Assembly (NCBI RefSeq): GCF_001411555.2
Contig: NC_049904.1
Coordinates: 33,561,473-33,625,472 of the forward strand
Length of the DNA: 64,000 nt
Direction: 5' to 3'
Source of the DNA: Juglans regia
Taxonomy: Eukaryota > Streptophyta > Magnoliopsida > Fagales > Juglandaceae
The notes below the pieces were generated by a model. It saw nothing but the letters and a program-made list of their open reading frames with translations. It was not told the DNA's origin and searched no databases. Position numbers and translations under genes: made by a program. Shown here piece by piece: positions 42,402 to 54,312 of this stretch. Positions within the stretch are counted from its first letter, which is position 1. Every line of letters starts with the position of its first letter.

Positions 42402-44450
42402 ATGTCTTTGTATATTGGTAATCTATCAGCTGAGACTCGGAGAGATGAACTTGAAAATGTTTTCCGAAGGTTTGGGCGCTGCAGTGTACAGCTTAAGAAA
42501 GATGGATATGGGTTTGTAGTATTTGACTTCCGTTTGGATGCAGAGAAAGCTTTGAGAGCACTACAGGGCAGGAACATCTGTGGTGAGCCATTGACTCTTA
42601 CATGGTCTAATAAACAGCCTCGACCATTTCAAAGATTTGGAAGAGGTGCTAGATCACACGAGTCACAACATAGAAGGAATGCTGCGAGAGGAGATTATGC
42701 TAGTGTAGAAAGTGGTCCAAATGTTTGGAGAGAGAAAAAACTGGGCATTGGACAACAAGTTACTGATGGTGGAAGGCATAATTCTGCTGACATGCTTGAT
42801 GATGAGACAGGCTACCATCAAGACAACACAAAAAATATTGAGGAAGAATGCAAATCTTTGCATGATGAAGGTGGTAGTGTCATAGCCAACCAAGTGGACA
42901 ACGATAGATGGGATGGGCAAGCTTTTGATCCCTCAAATGATGATGGGGTTGAAAATGGAATAGGACTTGACCGGTATGAACCTTATTATGGTTATGACAG
43001 AAAAGGCAAAAGTGAGAACCCAAAGATTGAATATGCAGGTGGGTCTCCGGTCTTGAGGAGTTCTCGTGATAATTTAGAGAAGGAGCAGATTGGTGCTGCC
43101 GCTTTGAACTATACTAATGATTCTAAACCTCGTCAGACTTGCTATAATTGTGGGGGTTTTGGTCACAAAATGCATAATTGTCCCAAAGAACGTGCCTCAG
43201 GAAGAAAGTCCACTAGGTTAGATTGTAGGCAGGATGATGATGTCAATAAAAGTGGCAGAGGCAAAGTAGAGCTGGATAGATTTGGATCCAAATCAAGGGG
43301 AAAGCTGCACTCGAGTAGGGATAATATGTCAGCAAGGCAACCCACAAATAGTAGGAGAGCATCTGGTTCAAGATACTATTGGAAGTTGATAAAAAGTGGA
43401 AGCTCCCCTGTAACAGAGGAAAGTGATAGGGAGCATAGAAGGGGCCGTGGAGGAAAGAAGAGAAGGAGGGAAATTGGAAGTCCAGCAGAAAGTAATCCAA
43501 AGAATGCGCAGAGGTCAATTTTATCTTCTCACCATTCTGAATATACCACATCCAGATCACACTCAACTTTCCAACCATCGAACTCTGTGCCAAAGTCGAT
43601 TAGATGTAGATCTGCATCTCCTAGAGAAAATTCCTTGTCTTCTAATTCAAAGTCCAGTTCAAGATCACACAATTATGGATCTAGAAGTAGCAATTCTAGG
43701 TCGAGCTCAAGCTCGCCAACATCCTTGGCTCTGTCACCATCCTCTCCGAATAAGATGATGTTGAATCTGAAAGGCTCTATTTGTAATTCTACTCCTGAAT
43801 CCATGGACATTTCAGTTAAACAGGGAAAACCAATAGACAGTATTGCTCGTTTGGAGAATTCTAAACTTGACAAGAAAATGATGATGGTTGATAATGAAAA
43901 TGTACCATCATCCTCTAAAGTGGAACATGACTTGGAAAAGGACCATCCCTTGGAGAGGGATGACAATGGCAACCATATTGTGTCTGGATCATCATATGAA
44001 GCAACAAATCCTAGTGCATTGCTGTCGGATAAAGGTGCTCTTACTGCTGGGTGTTCAGCTACCGAGAGTTTGGGAGAGATGGTGGAATTTCAAAATTCTG
44101 GTGCATCAGAAATGGAGCATATGCTGGCTCTAATCGAGAAATCAGATTCAAAAACGTTTGCCAATTCCCAGAAGGGCTGTAGCATATCCTCAGAAGAGAT
44201 GTACATGGTTCTGAAGCATTATGGCCTTGAAGTCCCAGAAGAAAATGAAAGGCATCCATCCATAGAGGCATACTTTGGTTCTGCTCGCTTATGGCCTTGG
44301 GGAATCATCTACTACAGGAGCATGAAAAAGGGGCCTATTTCCGTTGAGAACTATGCCAGGCGGGTTGCTCAGAATAAAGAATTTGGTATTGTAGACAAGT
44401 ATATCAGAAGCAGCAGTGGATGGGGAGAAATGGATAAAGACAACTCTTGA
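42402..44450 (+). CDS. RRM and CCHC zinc-knuckle, RS-rich RNA-binding protein
   Basis: Intact 682-codon frame in one coding exon. I set the start at MSLYIGN because the acceptor AG ends at 42401 and this ATG opens the RRM. An in-frame ATG at 42288 would add 38 residues from the intron. Domains: RRM at 1-72 with RNP2 'LYIGNL' (3-8) and RNP1 'KDGYGFVVF' (33-41); acidic linker; CCHC knuckle C247-x2-C250-x4-H255-x4-C260; basic and Arg/Ser-rich region (~330-470) with 'GRGGKKRRR' and many RS/SS dipeptides; acidic region; and a C-terminal block (~595-682) with 'MYMVLKHYGLEVPEE', 'ARLWPWGIIYYRSMKKGP' and 'YARRVAQNKEFGIVDKYI'. RRM plus knuckle plus RS is the layout of SR-type splicing factors, but this protein is far longer than RSZ-type SR proteins. 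Nuclear RNA processing is the likely role. I cannot name the subfamily. Confidence 0.88.
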   Translation: MSLYIGNLSAETRRDELENVFRRFGRCSVQLKKDGYGFVVFDFRLDAEKALRALQGRNICGEPLTLTWSNKQPRPFQRFGRGARSHESQHRRNAARGDYASVESGPNVWREKKLGIGQQVTDGGRHNSADMLDDETGYHQDNTKNIEEECKSLHDEGGSVIANQVDNDRWDGQAFDPSNDDGVENGIGLDRYEPYYGYDRKGKSENPKIEYAGGSPVLRSSRDNLEKEQIGAAALNYTNDSKPRQTCYNCGGFGHKMHNCPKERASGRKSTRLDCRQDDDVNKSGRGKVELDRFGSKSRGKLHSSRDNMSARQPTNSRRASGSRYYWKLIKSGSSPVTEESDREHRRGRGGKKRRREIGSPAESNPKNAQRSILSSHHSEYTTSRSHSTFQPSNSVPKSIRCRSASPRENSLSSNSKSSSRSHNYGSRSSNSRSSSSSPTSLALSPSSPNKMMLNLKGSICNSTPESMDISVKQGKPIDSIARLENSKLDKKMMMVDNENVPSSSKVEHDLEKDHPLERDDNGNHIVSGSSYEATNPSALLSDKGALTAGCSATESLGEMVEFQNSGASEMEHMLALIEKSDSKTFANSQKGCSISSEEMYMVLKHYGLEVPEENERHPSIEAYFGSARLWPWGIIYYRSMKKGPISVENYARRVAQNKEFGIVDKYIRSSSGWGEMDKDNS

Positions 44451-45312
44451 ATGCTTTTATCAGTTAATAATGCTGAGTTAATTTTTGTCCTTGTAGACCC
44501 TGAGATCTATCTGCATTTAATAACAATTTTGGGGTTCACTTGCGATATTTCTAGCAGATCCTTCAATTAGGGGTTTAAACAGGTAAATTTCCAGAATATG
44601 TTCCAAATGATTATAGACTATAGTCCTAATGTCCTGTACTGACATGTTGGAACTCATATGACTTTGATGTAGTTTTCTTTTTCAAAAGATGCATATAATG
44701 CTAGCTGTATGTTAGAATTTGAGTAGCAATACAAAACTTTGGAAGGACAAACACTTGGGAATTTTTTTGGTCCTGATTTTTGAAGGCTTCATTTGGTCCT
44801 GATTTTCGGAGGCTCATGCAAATTTTATGTTGCATACATAGACGAGTATGTGTATGTTTGAGCCTTATTGTTCAGTCTTGTCAATAACAATTTTGCACTT
44901 TGCTTTGATAATTTGTTCCGAAGAAGTTCCAAGATATGCCTGGAGTTTGCTTCCTACCCCCTCCCACCCAGGAAAAAAAAAAGTGTTTGGATGTTGTTGC
45001 ATGATATATGGTTGCTGTAAATAATTTTGCTGCAAGAACATGTACCTTAACCTTTGTTGACATTATCATAGATAAGAACAGTTAACTTGGAACCTAATTC
45101 GTCACATATGTGTTTGCTGATTGGCATGGTATACGTCTACTGTGCCATTTGAGATGTTTGTGTTTGTACACGTGTGGGAGTGAGAGATTGGCACAATGTA
45201 CTGATGCATGAAGCTGATTAGGGGAAGGAATTGTATGCAGCCAAAGATGTTTACTAGTTATAAATGTTGGGTTTGAACTTTGAAATCGATGTCTTTCTAA
45301 TGTGCGTGTGTG

Positions 45313-45350
45313 TGTGAGAGAGAGATAGAGAGAGAGACAGAGGCAGAGAC

Positions 45351-45387
<37 letters not shown>

Positions 45388-45412
45388 CAGAGACAGAGAC
45401 AGAGACAGAGAG
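45313..45412 (+). repeat. (GA)n and (GAGACA)n microsatellite
   Basis: About 100 bases of GA-rich satellite, first GA dinucleotides and then GAGACA hexamers. It creates an artefactual Ser/Leu/Val-rich frame on the minus strand. Confidence 0.9.
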
Positions 45413-46182
45413 GTAGGATGTTGAGACCTCAAAGTTTTGTCAGAGATAATTCCAGTTCATCATAGATGTCCTTTTTGGCTCTAGTTCTGGGATGTAGATA
45501 AATGCTTGCCTTGGAAACTTATTGGATTAATGATGTTTATAATATATTTTGATTATTTGCCTGCATGCAAAATAATCATGACCGATAGAACAGTCTTGTA
45601 AGAGAGAATCGAGCTTTTTGATTAAAAAAAAATGCATACCCCATCTCATAAATTTGGGCACAATTAAAGTTAACCAAAAGTGACTTACTTTTGGTGGACA
45701 CATGCCGTTGCCTCAACGGTCCAACATGCCAATATTTCAATAGGATAGGTGTCTACAAATGATAATTTCTCTGATATGAATCTATTTAATGAGGTGTGTA
45801 TTGCATGCACCTCAAAGAAGGCATGGAGTCATTGCTCTGGGTGTTTCCACTGGGGCCCCTTCTTAAGATTTCTGCTCACCTTCTTCAAAGAAGAGAGTTG
45901 TCATGTGGTCAAGGGCTCCACATACCTAATAACTTTGATTTGACTCAGAGGCCAAATTCTTGAGCAGAAACAGTTTTAGCCTGTCCTGAAATTGTTAGTT
46001 TTATTTTCTAAATGCAAAATTAACTGAGCTCCACATGGATCTGTTCGACCCAATCTATAGATCTCCATCCACATCTTCTGCAAACCTGAAAGAAAATACT
46101 TAGCAGAAACAGTAGGGAAATACAAAGCCTTTGTCTAATGGTTTGAATGTTAAAATCGACTAATGCATGCACACGCTCCTTT

Positions 46183-46280
46183 TTTTTTATCGGTTAACAA
46201 GATTTTTATTAGTCAAAAGAATAGGTAAAGAGCTCAAGTACACGGACATATACAAGAGCATCGCCTATGTGTGATGTTCT
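46183..46280 (-). mobile_element. LINE 3'-end fragment
   Basis: Minus sense: '...TGTCCGTGTACTTGAGC', 'TTTGACTAATAAAAATCTTG', 'TTAACCGATAAAAAAAA'. Same family as the tails in the UEV1 introns. Confidence 0.65.
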
Positions 46281-49200
46281 AGTGACACATGCACACACCT
46301 GGTTTCGAGAGAATTTCCAGCTTCACAAGGTATGTGTGCCTCGATTATGTACAACTATAGATGAGTATGGATCAATTTTCAAGTTGTTCTTGTGTTGAGA
46401 TAGTGTATTGATTTCAGTAATGTGGATTGCTGTGCGACTCTAGGTATGGCATATTTCATAAAATCCTTTTGTTAAGAAATGTTGATAAATATGAGCACCA
46501 CCACACTCCCTTCAGAAACAAGGAAGAAACGACACTATAGAACATTCTTTTTTTCTAATTAGCTTGAGATCTCCATTATTTAAAAAATAATTCCTTAAGC
46601 TTTACTCAGAGCTTTTCAGTTGTAACTGTTGCATTCACAGTAACTGTTTTTATGAGAAAGTTGATAAAAATTTTATTTGTTTAAATATTACGGCTATAAG
46701 ATTGCAAAAATTGATCATTTTTACTGCTTGTATCAGATATTCTACAATATTGTAGGTGTAGAAGTTCTAGACTGTAATTTGCTCATAAAATCTTCCTCTC
46801 CTCCAATCCCTCCTCCGTTTTTGTTGGCAACAAATTTTCCTATGAATGAAGTATTAATTTCTAGAATAGGTACTTCAAGTCAACCTGAGTTGTCATGTAC
46901 TGAATGTCATCACATCAGGATTTATGTCATTTAAACCATGCCATTAATGGAGATGCTCCTAAATTATGCTAGTCTTTGAATTTAGGTTCTGATTTTTTTT
47001 TTTTTTTTTACATTTATTGAAGAGTCTTGTATGTAGCATCCTCAAGTAACAAGTGATGTTATTTTAATTAAGGAGAATATGGTGTGACTTCTTTTCAGTT
47101 GCAGGAAGGTACGGTGGTTTTTTTTTCTTAATTTTCAAATAATAATTTAAACCACCATCAAATATGCCTTTTAACCACCCAAAACTGTCATTGATCTTAG
47201 TTACAGGTCCTTTTCTCATCAGCGTTGCCATTGCACTATTATTTGAGATCCAATGCTTCTGTTGGTCGGTTAAGCATTCAATTTCAAGTCCAGTTTAAGG
47301 CTACATATAAGGTATGTTTTTTGTTCATTGCTTTAGAAGAACGAAATTTCTGTTCTCAATCTTGATCCTTAACCCATATTCTAACGTCATGTGCTAAAAC
47401 TAATTGATAAAAAGTCCCGCACATCAACATCACACGATGAACATATGCTTTCCTTTGATCTGTATATCCATTATTTTTGGTTAGAACCTATATTGAACAG
47501 TTGCTTGGATAACTGACCTTTCGAAAGTTGATCCTGAGTTTGTTACTTCGGACGATGACTGAATTCTATCATTAATGATTCTTCTTTCAACCCCATCGCT
47601 AAGAGCCACCCAGTAGTTGTCTTCAGCTATTCTCATGTCTGACATCCAACTAATGCAATTGTGGGACCTCTCTCTCTGTCTCTCTCATGTGGAAATAGCA
47701 GAATTCTTTTCATTTGATACTTGTCAAGCATATTTCAGCACCACGCAAGAGCATTAATGGAACAATCCACTAGTCTCTCATGTGGGCTGTGGTATATGTA
47801 CTTATAATGTTACGAACAATTTCCATTATATAAGTTTTATTTTTATTTTTAAATTTAAATTTTGAAATTTAAATTTTACAATCTCCAACATATTAATAAC
47901 CGACACGTGAGATTCCCCATCTTTCTTGTTTTTTTTTTAGAAATCTTATCTTAAATTTTATGTATATAGAGTAGGCCAAGGTCATCAGCATGTAGATTCC
48001 CCATGCATTTTAGATTTTAATGTAAAGTTTTACACTATCTATGAGAGAGAGGGAGGAGGGAGGAGGGAGGTGCATGTGTTTGAATTAAGGAAAGCGTTGG
48101 AGGAAAAAGGAAAAAACAGAGAAGGACAATTGAATATGCAGAACGAACATGGGAAGAGGCTAAAGAGGTTACCAAAAATAGTGGATGGCCAACCGAAAAA
48201 TAGCATTTAGTGGGGAATTAAATTTGTATTTATCATCTGACGTAACATCCTCATAATTCTCAACTGTATCAATTACTCGTGCATTTATTTGGTTTTAATG
48301 GTCTCTCTATCTATCTTTTTTCAATGCTCGAACTACCCCAACCCAACTCTTCTTGCTTGATTTGCTTAATTACCTTCCCTTCCTATTAATTTCCTTTCAC
48401 CTGTCTGTAAAATTCACTCCTTTTAGCACACACGTTTCGATTTTAATGGTGTTAGTATGTTATATAAACAAGTTGATTAGTCGCCACTTTCTAGATTGCT
48501 TTTAACTGAAACTCTCGACTTGATGCCTTAACTGGGAAATTTTGCCTACTTTCTTCCCTCTTCTTTCACTTTCGCAGCAAACATCTCTCACTATCACGAT
48601 GCTCAGAATAAGAGTGGAGATTTTAAGCTGTTTTTCATCCTTATGAGGAGGATGACAAGTGGTAAATCTCAAATTCGTCTCCATTCCGTATTAGATCTCA
48701 TTCTGGCCGTATTATTTACTAGACAGTGATAACTAACACTGGACTGGGGACTGATATTGTTGGTCAACCGACTTGTACTGAACCTAACTCGTTGATATAC
48801 CGATTGGCTTGATGTTTGCATCCTAGCCTTGTGATCTTCTCTTGGACGGACGAGATGGTTCATTTGAATGGGGCCCTGCAAATGACCCCACGGGGGCCAG
48901 TGCTCTGAAGATATGCAAGTAGCAACACAGGGTTGTCTGGATTTAGGGACAATTGTCAACGTGGGCCCAAACACACACCGTTCTACCTTGCTACCTGCTC
49001 TCAACTTCTTGATGTACCAGAAAATCCACTGCACCTCAAGAGTTTACCTTTACCCTCGAGGGCAACTCACAGATCTTGCATTTTCACCACCTAACAATTT
49101 GGACGTGGCATTTTTTGTTTTTAAAGGATGATATTCATCGTATTTTTTTTAATAAATATCTGTTTATTATAATATCAAACCCCTAATAATAATTAAAAAG

Positions 49201-49688
49201 ATAGTAATGACAGGAAAAAAAAAACACACACACACACACGGGAAATGAAAGGAGAAAGATAAATATTACCTAACATTTTGATAAAGAAAAATTTGGGCAG
49301 CTAAAGCTAAACTCGTTTACATCGTCTTCTGCTGAACCCAAAAAGAAAGTTGAAACGGAGACACTCACTCGTAGCACTAAGACGTAGGCCCCTGATTGCC
49401 CATGTTCCTATTCTCTAGAATTAAGATAAGAAAATAATGAAAAAAAGGTAGTGATATTCGCGCTCCACTTTTATAAGGAGGGTCTCCAGATCCCACCTTT
49501 TTTATAATACCAGGATTAGGAATAATCTTCCTCAAATATTGGTATGGGATGGAGCTAAAAATGGAGCGCAGATAGCGCTGCCTTCTCAAAGACAAAAAGA
49601 GAGTCGAAAACAAAAGACCTTAGACTAGAGAAGGCTAAACTAGAAGTCCTAGTCCCTTTTATGGGAATTTAGAGAGGCCGTAGCCCTT

Positions 49689-50027
49689 TTAACTCTTCCC
49701 TGTCTTCATGTTGGAGCTGCTGGTGTCCTGAAGAAAGTCCAGCAAAACGGTGCTCTTGCACTTGGGGCATTTGGGATCGTCCTCCGACAGCATCACGTAC
49801 ATGAGGCATCGTGGACAACCCACTAGCACCATGGACGTCGCCTCAGGGCTGTTGGGGTATCGGAGAGACTCGTCCTGGTTGAGCTCTGATGACACGCACG
49901 AGCTTGGTGGGGATGTCGGCGACACCGTGGCCGAGCGGCTCGGCGACTCCACTCGTGGGTTGGGTCTAGGTGGTGACAGGTTCAGCTTCAATTCCAGCTT
50001 TGGACCGCTTCCACTTCTGCGACTCAT
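49689..50027 (-). CDS. GL2-interacting repressor-like protein (GIR1/GIR2 type)
   Basis: Intact 112-codon frame in one coding exon. An EAR-type repression motif sits in 'LELKLNLSPP' at 11-20, then 'RVESPSRSATVSPTSPPSS' (25-43) and a Cys4 zinc-ribbon-like module C71-x2-C74-x12-C87-x2-C90 within 'VLVGCPRCLMYVM' and 'PKCPKCKSTVLLDF'. This arrangement is that of the GIR proteins of Arabidopsis, which bind GLABRA2 and TOPLESS and repress root-hair genes. Assignment rests on motif order and length, and I am confident of the family. The 5' leader likely contains an intron: an acceptor (TTTTCAG, minus sense) lies just upstream near 50048, with a candidate donor near 50215. Upstream, 50500-50700 has GA-rich and short-repeat leader or promoter sequence. 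Confidence 0.9.
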   Translation of the reverse strand: MSRRSGSGPKLELKLNLSPPRPNPRVESPSRSATVSPTSPPSSCVSSELNQDESLRYPNSPEATSMVLVGCPRCLMYVMLSEDDPKCPKCKSTVLLDFLQDTSSSNMKTGKS

Positions 50028-50800
50028 CTTTCTGCGTCTACTTTCTGAAAATATGCCTCACCCTGCCTACAAAAAAGCACCAAAAAGAAACAAAGCTGAT
50101 TCAATAACGAAAAAGGAAGCAGTTTCATGGAAAATAATTGCACACACAAAGCACGTAACTTGAAAATGAATTTCAAAGAACAGGGGTGTTACAAGAAGGT
50201 GGTCACTTGGTATACCTTAAGGTTGAAGAACTAATGGAACTATTGTGCCAATCCTAAGGGCTCGGCCAATTACAGCTGAGGCTGAGTATAGAGTGATAGG
50301 GATAGGAATAGGAGAGAGAGGAAGGGCTGAAGGGAGGCTAGATAGGAACCGTGACCAGCTCCGGCACCAATCAACCTGGTTTTTCTGCTGGTCAATATGG
50401 AACTCCAAGACCCAATATATATAAGGGAGGCGAAGGGAGAGCGAAGGGTTATCTTTAAAGCTTAATTTAATTGTGGGTGAGAGACGGAGGTTTTAGGTAG
50501 AGAGAGAGAGATGGAATTGAATTGAATTGAAGTATTGGGTAGAAGAAGGTGTAATTGAGGCCAGGAAATGTATTAATTGTAGGAAAAATCCCAACAAGAA
50601 GTAATGCAGGAAGAGGGAAATTGCAGTAAATATTGCAATTACAAAGTGCAGTGAGGCTTTCCCTCATTCATTGCTTTGGGGTCGGCGGTGTTTCGAGGAT
50701 TTGTGAGGCAGCAGAGAATGCAGCGAAGGCAAAACCAACGGCTTTTAAAGCCTAAACCCATCTTCTAAAACCCAACCCCACCTTCAACTGTGCTTGGAGG
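50028..50800 (-). promoter_or_regulatory. 5' leader, putative leader intron and promoter of the GIR-like gene
   Basis: No protein frame of note. The splice signals described under the gene suggest a leader intron of ~165 bases. A 'TTGAATTGAA' type short repeat at 50516-50530 and a GA run at 50498-50510 precede it. Confidence 0.35.
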
Positions 50801-50816
50801 TTAAGCTGGACATAAT

Positions 50817-51085
50817 TATTTATGAATAATAGTGAATTATGTGGAGTCAATTTAAATTAAATTTAAAATATATTTAGATGTTAAGATGAATTTAATATAT
50901 TTTTTAAAAAATTAAAAAAATTATAAATCTCACGTGTAAAAATATATTAAATTAAAAAAATTATGAGTTATACGTATAAGAAGGTTTTGAAATAAAATAA
51001 ATTTAATAATTTAATAATTAAATATTAAATTTAATTTAAAATTAGACTTAACTCAATATTACCACCAAACACAACCTAAATGTTA
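50817..51085. mobile_element. AT-rich element with 'CCAAACACAACCTAA' end
   Basis: About 270 bp with >80% A/T, ending 'ACCACCAAACACAACCTAA', which resembles the 'CATCCAAGCACAACCTAAA' end of the family 1 copy at 12510-12704. It has no coding capacity. The left end is less clear. Confidence 0.4.
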
Positions 51086-51445
51086 AGAAAATAATGGGAC
51101 AACTATTTAAATGAATATCCATGCAAAATTAAAAAGTGTAACCGCAAAACATAAAGTTGAACATCCAACGTCAACTCAGGTTAATGTTACTGTTCGTAGA
51201 AATTTAATAGCAAACCACAGAAATCAAATAAAAAAATTAAAAAAAAAAAACCCACAAATCAAATGTAACATCAGTTTCAACATTTCTTTTTCCTGACCCA
51301 CACGTACTTCATCTAGATGCGCCAGATGAGAGAAGGTGGTCCCTGCCAATCCTCATGGATAAACGCTCAGATGGAGCAGAAATGCTCAGCTGCTGAACCT
51401 CTCCCGCGTTTCAGCAAGAACAGAGGTGGGCATAAGGTTTCGTTG

Positions 51446-51545
51446 GTTTATCCAATTATTTCTATCTCATTTCATTTAATTATTATAATTTTTTTAAATT
51501 CTTATATAAATCTATAAAAAAAAAATACAGATTTCTCACACTATT
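51446..51545. mobile_element. Miniature transposon, family 1 (fragment)
   Basis: 'TTCGTTGGTTTATCCAATTA', then 'ATCTCATTTCATTTAATTAT', then A/T-rich interior. Only one end resembles the other copies. Confidence 0.4.
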
Positions 51546-51589
51546 CATAATATAATCAAATTTCATATGAAAGAAGTGATACTGTTATA

Positions 51590-51750
51590 AAGAAATTTTA
51601 TTAAAATAAATTTATAAATTGATATGACTTTATATAATACGTTAGATTTATTTTATAATAAAATAATTTTACAATTTAACCTATTACATCATAAAATATA
51701 AAATCACGTTAATTTGTAGGTGTAGTTGTATATTACTTGATGGCTAAAAC
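51590..51750 (+). mobile_element. Miniature transposon, family 3
   Basis: ~160 bp with 'AAATTTTATTAAAATAAATT', 'TATAATACGTTAGATTTATT', 'GATGGCTAAAACATTT' at the right end. It aligns along its length with 53785-53945 and 56412-56555. Confidence 0.6.
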
Positions 51751-53784
51751 ATTTATTTTACAATAATTCCGTCTGATAAAAGCTATATCCAGGGTGAAAT
51801 ACGCAATATTCATTTAGCATAAATATACTGCGGCGAGAAATTAAGGCACATTCACATCCACGGGTATTGTTTCAGTCACAAAGCCTGAAAATATTAATTT
51901 GCTTGGCATCATTGGACCCATGCTCTAATAATGGTTTACAGCTTACTATACGCTGCCAGTTGAGTTTTATAAACAAAATCAAACATCTTTTCAGACTACA
52001 AACTGCAGCAATTTGAGTTCACTCCCTCCAGTCATCTTAGCAGCTTGTACCACGCAACTCAATAACTGGTGCATATTCACCTTTCCATTTTTGTTTGTAG
52101 ATTACATGAATATAGTCTAGCTTGATAGGAATTTCCTAAAGTTCTTGACTAAATATTAAGGCTTAAAAGTGAGAGAAAATAGACTCCATAGTATATATCG
52201 CCACCTAAAGTGAATTTTTTTTTTTTAAGAAAAATTATCATCATTCATTCATTAGAGAAACTTACATACAGGACTTGATACATTCTGGAATGTCCACATA
52301 TCAAATATGACATCATAAACCAAAATAATGTATTTGGAGTTCCACCAGTACACTATTTCCTTTTGTGATTGGTCTGGTCTTCACTATTGTTGATATTCTT
52401 TACAGTTAAACGTTCAAGAGACAACACACTCTGCCTAAACAGAGACTCAACATCACCCTTCATAGAAAGAGATGATTCAATCTCTACAGACAAACATCTG
52501 AGAGATGAACTTTTTTTTTTTTTAATTAACAATAAGGAAATAAAAAAAGAAAGCAGTAAGTAAGATATATGCAAAATAGACTCCACAATATATATGGCTA
52601 CCTGAGTGAATTTACCGAACATCATTAAATGCTTAATAAATTATATAGATCGGATTAATATATATCATATAAGTTAGTCTTACACTACTCCGATCCTATC
52701 TTACACCCATTTGATATCGTATAATGATAAGAATAACTATTTGTCAAATTTAGCTCTTTTTCTTGTTCATGGTTTACACCAACATTGACATTTTTAATGT
52801 TGTAGAATTAAAATACCCTTCTAAGGGAATCAATTCCCCACTAACTAAGCAGTGTCTTTGTTAAGATTTGATGAATTAATGAACAACTGGTTGTTTGGTT
52901 ATTTCTAATAAATAGTAAGCTGTCTTCAGTGGTTAGTGGGTATAGATAATGTTGGGGCTTTTATGAGCGCCACCAAAGGTTGAGCTCCTTCATTATTCTA
53001 CATCTTATTTCAAGTCAGTCTTGGATAAGCACGTATTAATATAAGCCATCTATACAATACAACAATAATTATAATGCCTTTTTTTATTATTATTTAAAAT
53101 TCCAAATATTTTCAGAGTTATTCTATTATCAAGCTTCTACACCACAAACTACTATTTACATGACATAATTTGATTTGAAAGATAAATTTTAAAATTTAAT
53201 TTGATAATTAGTTGCTAATGATCTTCGGCACATGTCATGATTTATAAATCCAAATGAAAATAAAAGGTCTTCACTTTTTCTAGTGCCGTCGATGACTCTA
53301 GGCTGATCTGGTCGATTCATTTGAGCTCTGGAAATGCTTTACTCGTGGATTTATCTGTGACATGGAGGACTAGGCAATCGAAGTACTTCCATGTTCCACA
53401 GCTTGCATTGGCCTAAGCTGATTTGCCTACAAATCATGCTTAGTCTGAGCTCAACCTGAATCATGTACAACACCATGCATGCATGTAATAATCTCGCTAT
53501 CTAGGTGAATCATAATTTTAAGTCTTAATTGGGGTTAAAATAAAGTCAGGATTCCTAGTGAGAAACCACTACATATTAATTTTTCCAAAGCTCGAATTAT
53601 AAAGAAAAGTAATTTATAATAGACAGTCGATGTTGGACTTGGAGATTTTAAAATTTCCCATCCTCCTCTATTATTCCGCTCATGGGATCCAATTAGTTCT
53701 ACATTTAAAGCACAACTTGGTGTATTAATGATGCATCACATGCCTCTGCCGAGCTTATATTTTAAGAGATCAAATATTATAGTC

Positions 53785-53945
53785 ACAAAGAGATTTTATT
53801 AAAATAAATTCATAAATTCTTATGATTTTATATATTACGTCGTTAGATCTACTTTATAATAAAAGTAGTTTTATAATCTAACATACTATATCAAACTACA
53901 TCAATTTATAAATTTACTTTTAAAAGATGGCTAAAACATTTCTCA
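53785..53945 (+). mobile_element. Miniature transposon, family 3
   Basis: 'AGATTTTATTAAAATAAATT', 'TTAGATCTACTTTATAATAA', 'TCAAACTACATCAATTTATA', 'GATGGCTAAAACATTTCTC'. The internal halves are inverted relative to each other ('TTTATAATAAAAGTAGTTTT'). Confidence 0.6.
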
Positions 53946-54229
53946 TGTTTTAAATTAAATTATCTCTCAATATTAAGATTAGAAATCATTAGAACCATCG
54001 TAAACCACACGACTACTACCCTCCATGCGATGAATAATCCCGTTGACAATCCTCACAATCTTGTATTAAATATAGTGTTTTTACAATTTCCTTCGTTAAA
54101 ATTTATAAAACTTTTAATTTAGGGAATTACATGAACAGTTAGGCTTTAATTATGAATGGGCAAAATAATATTTTTTTCAGTTTGTAAAAAAAAAAATGTT
54201 GTTAGATTGTAGATTTGTTATAAATATTT

Positions 54230-54312
54230 AAAGTAATACTACATACAATTGTGGAGTGCGTAAACTACGCTTTGAAAAAGAGTAGGACTCATTATTAAAA
54301 AATTAAATATTT
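54230..54312 (+). mobile_element. Miniature transposon, family 2 (partial)
   Basis: 'AGTAATACTACATACAATTG' and 'AAAAAGAGTAGGACTCATTA', 'TTAAAAAATTAAAT'; matches the first half of 9268-9438. Confidence 0.5.

Larger units (their letters stand above)
44451..49300. other. Long spacer with LINE tail and microsatellites
   Basis: The 3' UTR of the RNA-binding protein occupies roughly the first 200-300 bases. A (GA)n/(GAGACA)n tract lies at 45313-45412, a LINE tail at 46183-46280, a T-tract at 46993-47009, GA-rich sequence at 48043-48072. Frames at 46677-46934, 48669-49034 (minus) and 48913-49131 show no domain I can recognise. Confidence 0.45.

Noticed and set aside
43243..43593. Antisense frames over the RNA-binding protein gene
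   Set aside because: Shadows of the plus-strand coding exon.
45094..45432. 112-codon Ser/Leu/Val-rich minus frame
   Set aside because: Produced by the (GA)n/(GAGACA)n microsatellite.
48669..49034. 121-codon minus frame
   Set aside because: No domain or consistent coding pattern; overlaps an equally open plus frame. Could be chance or an old repeat.
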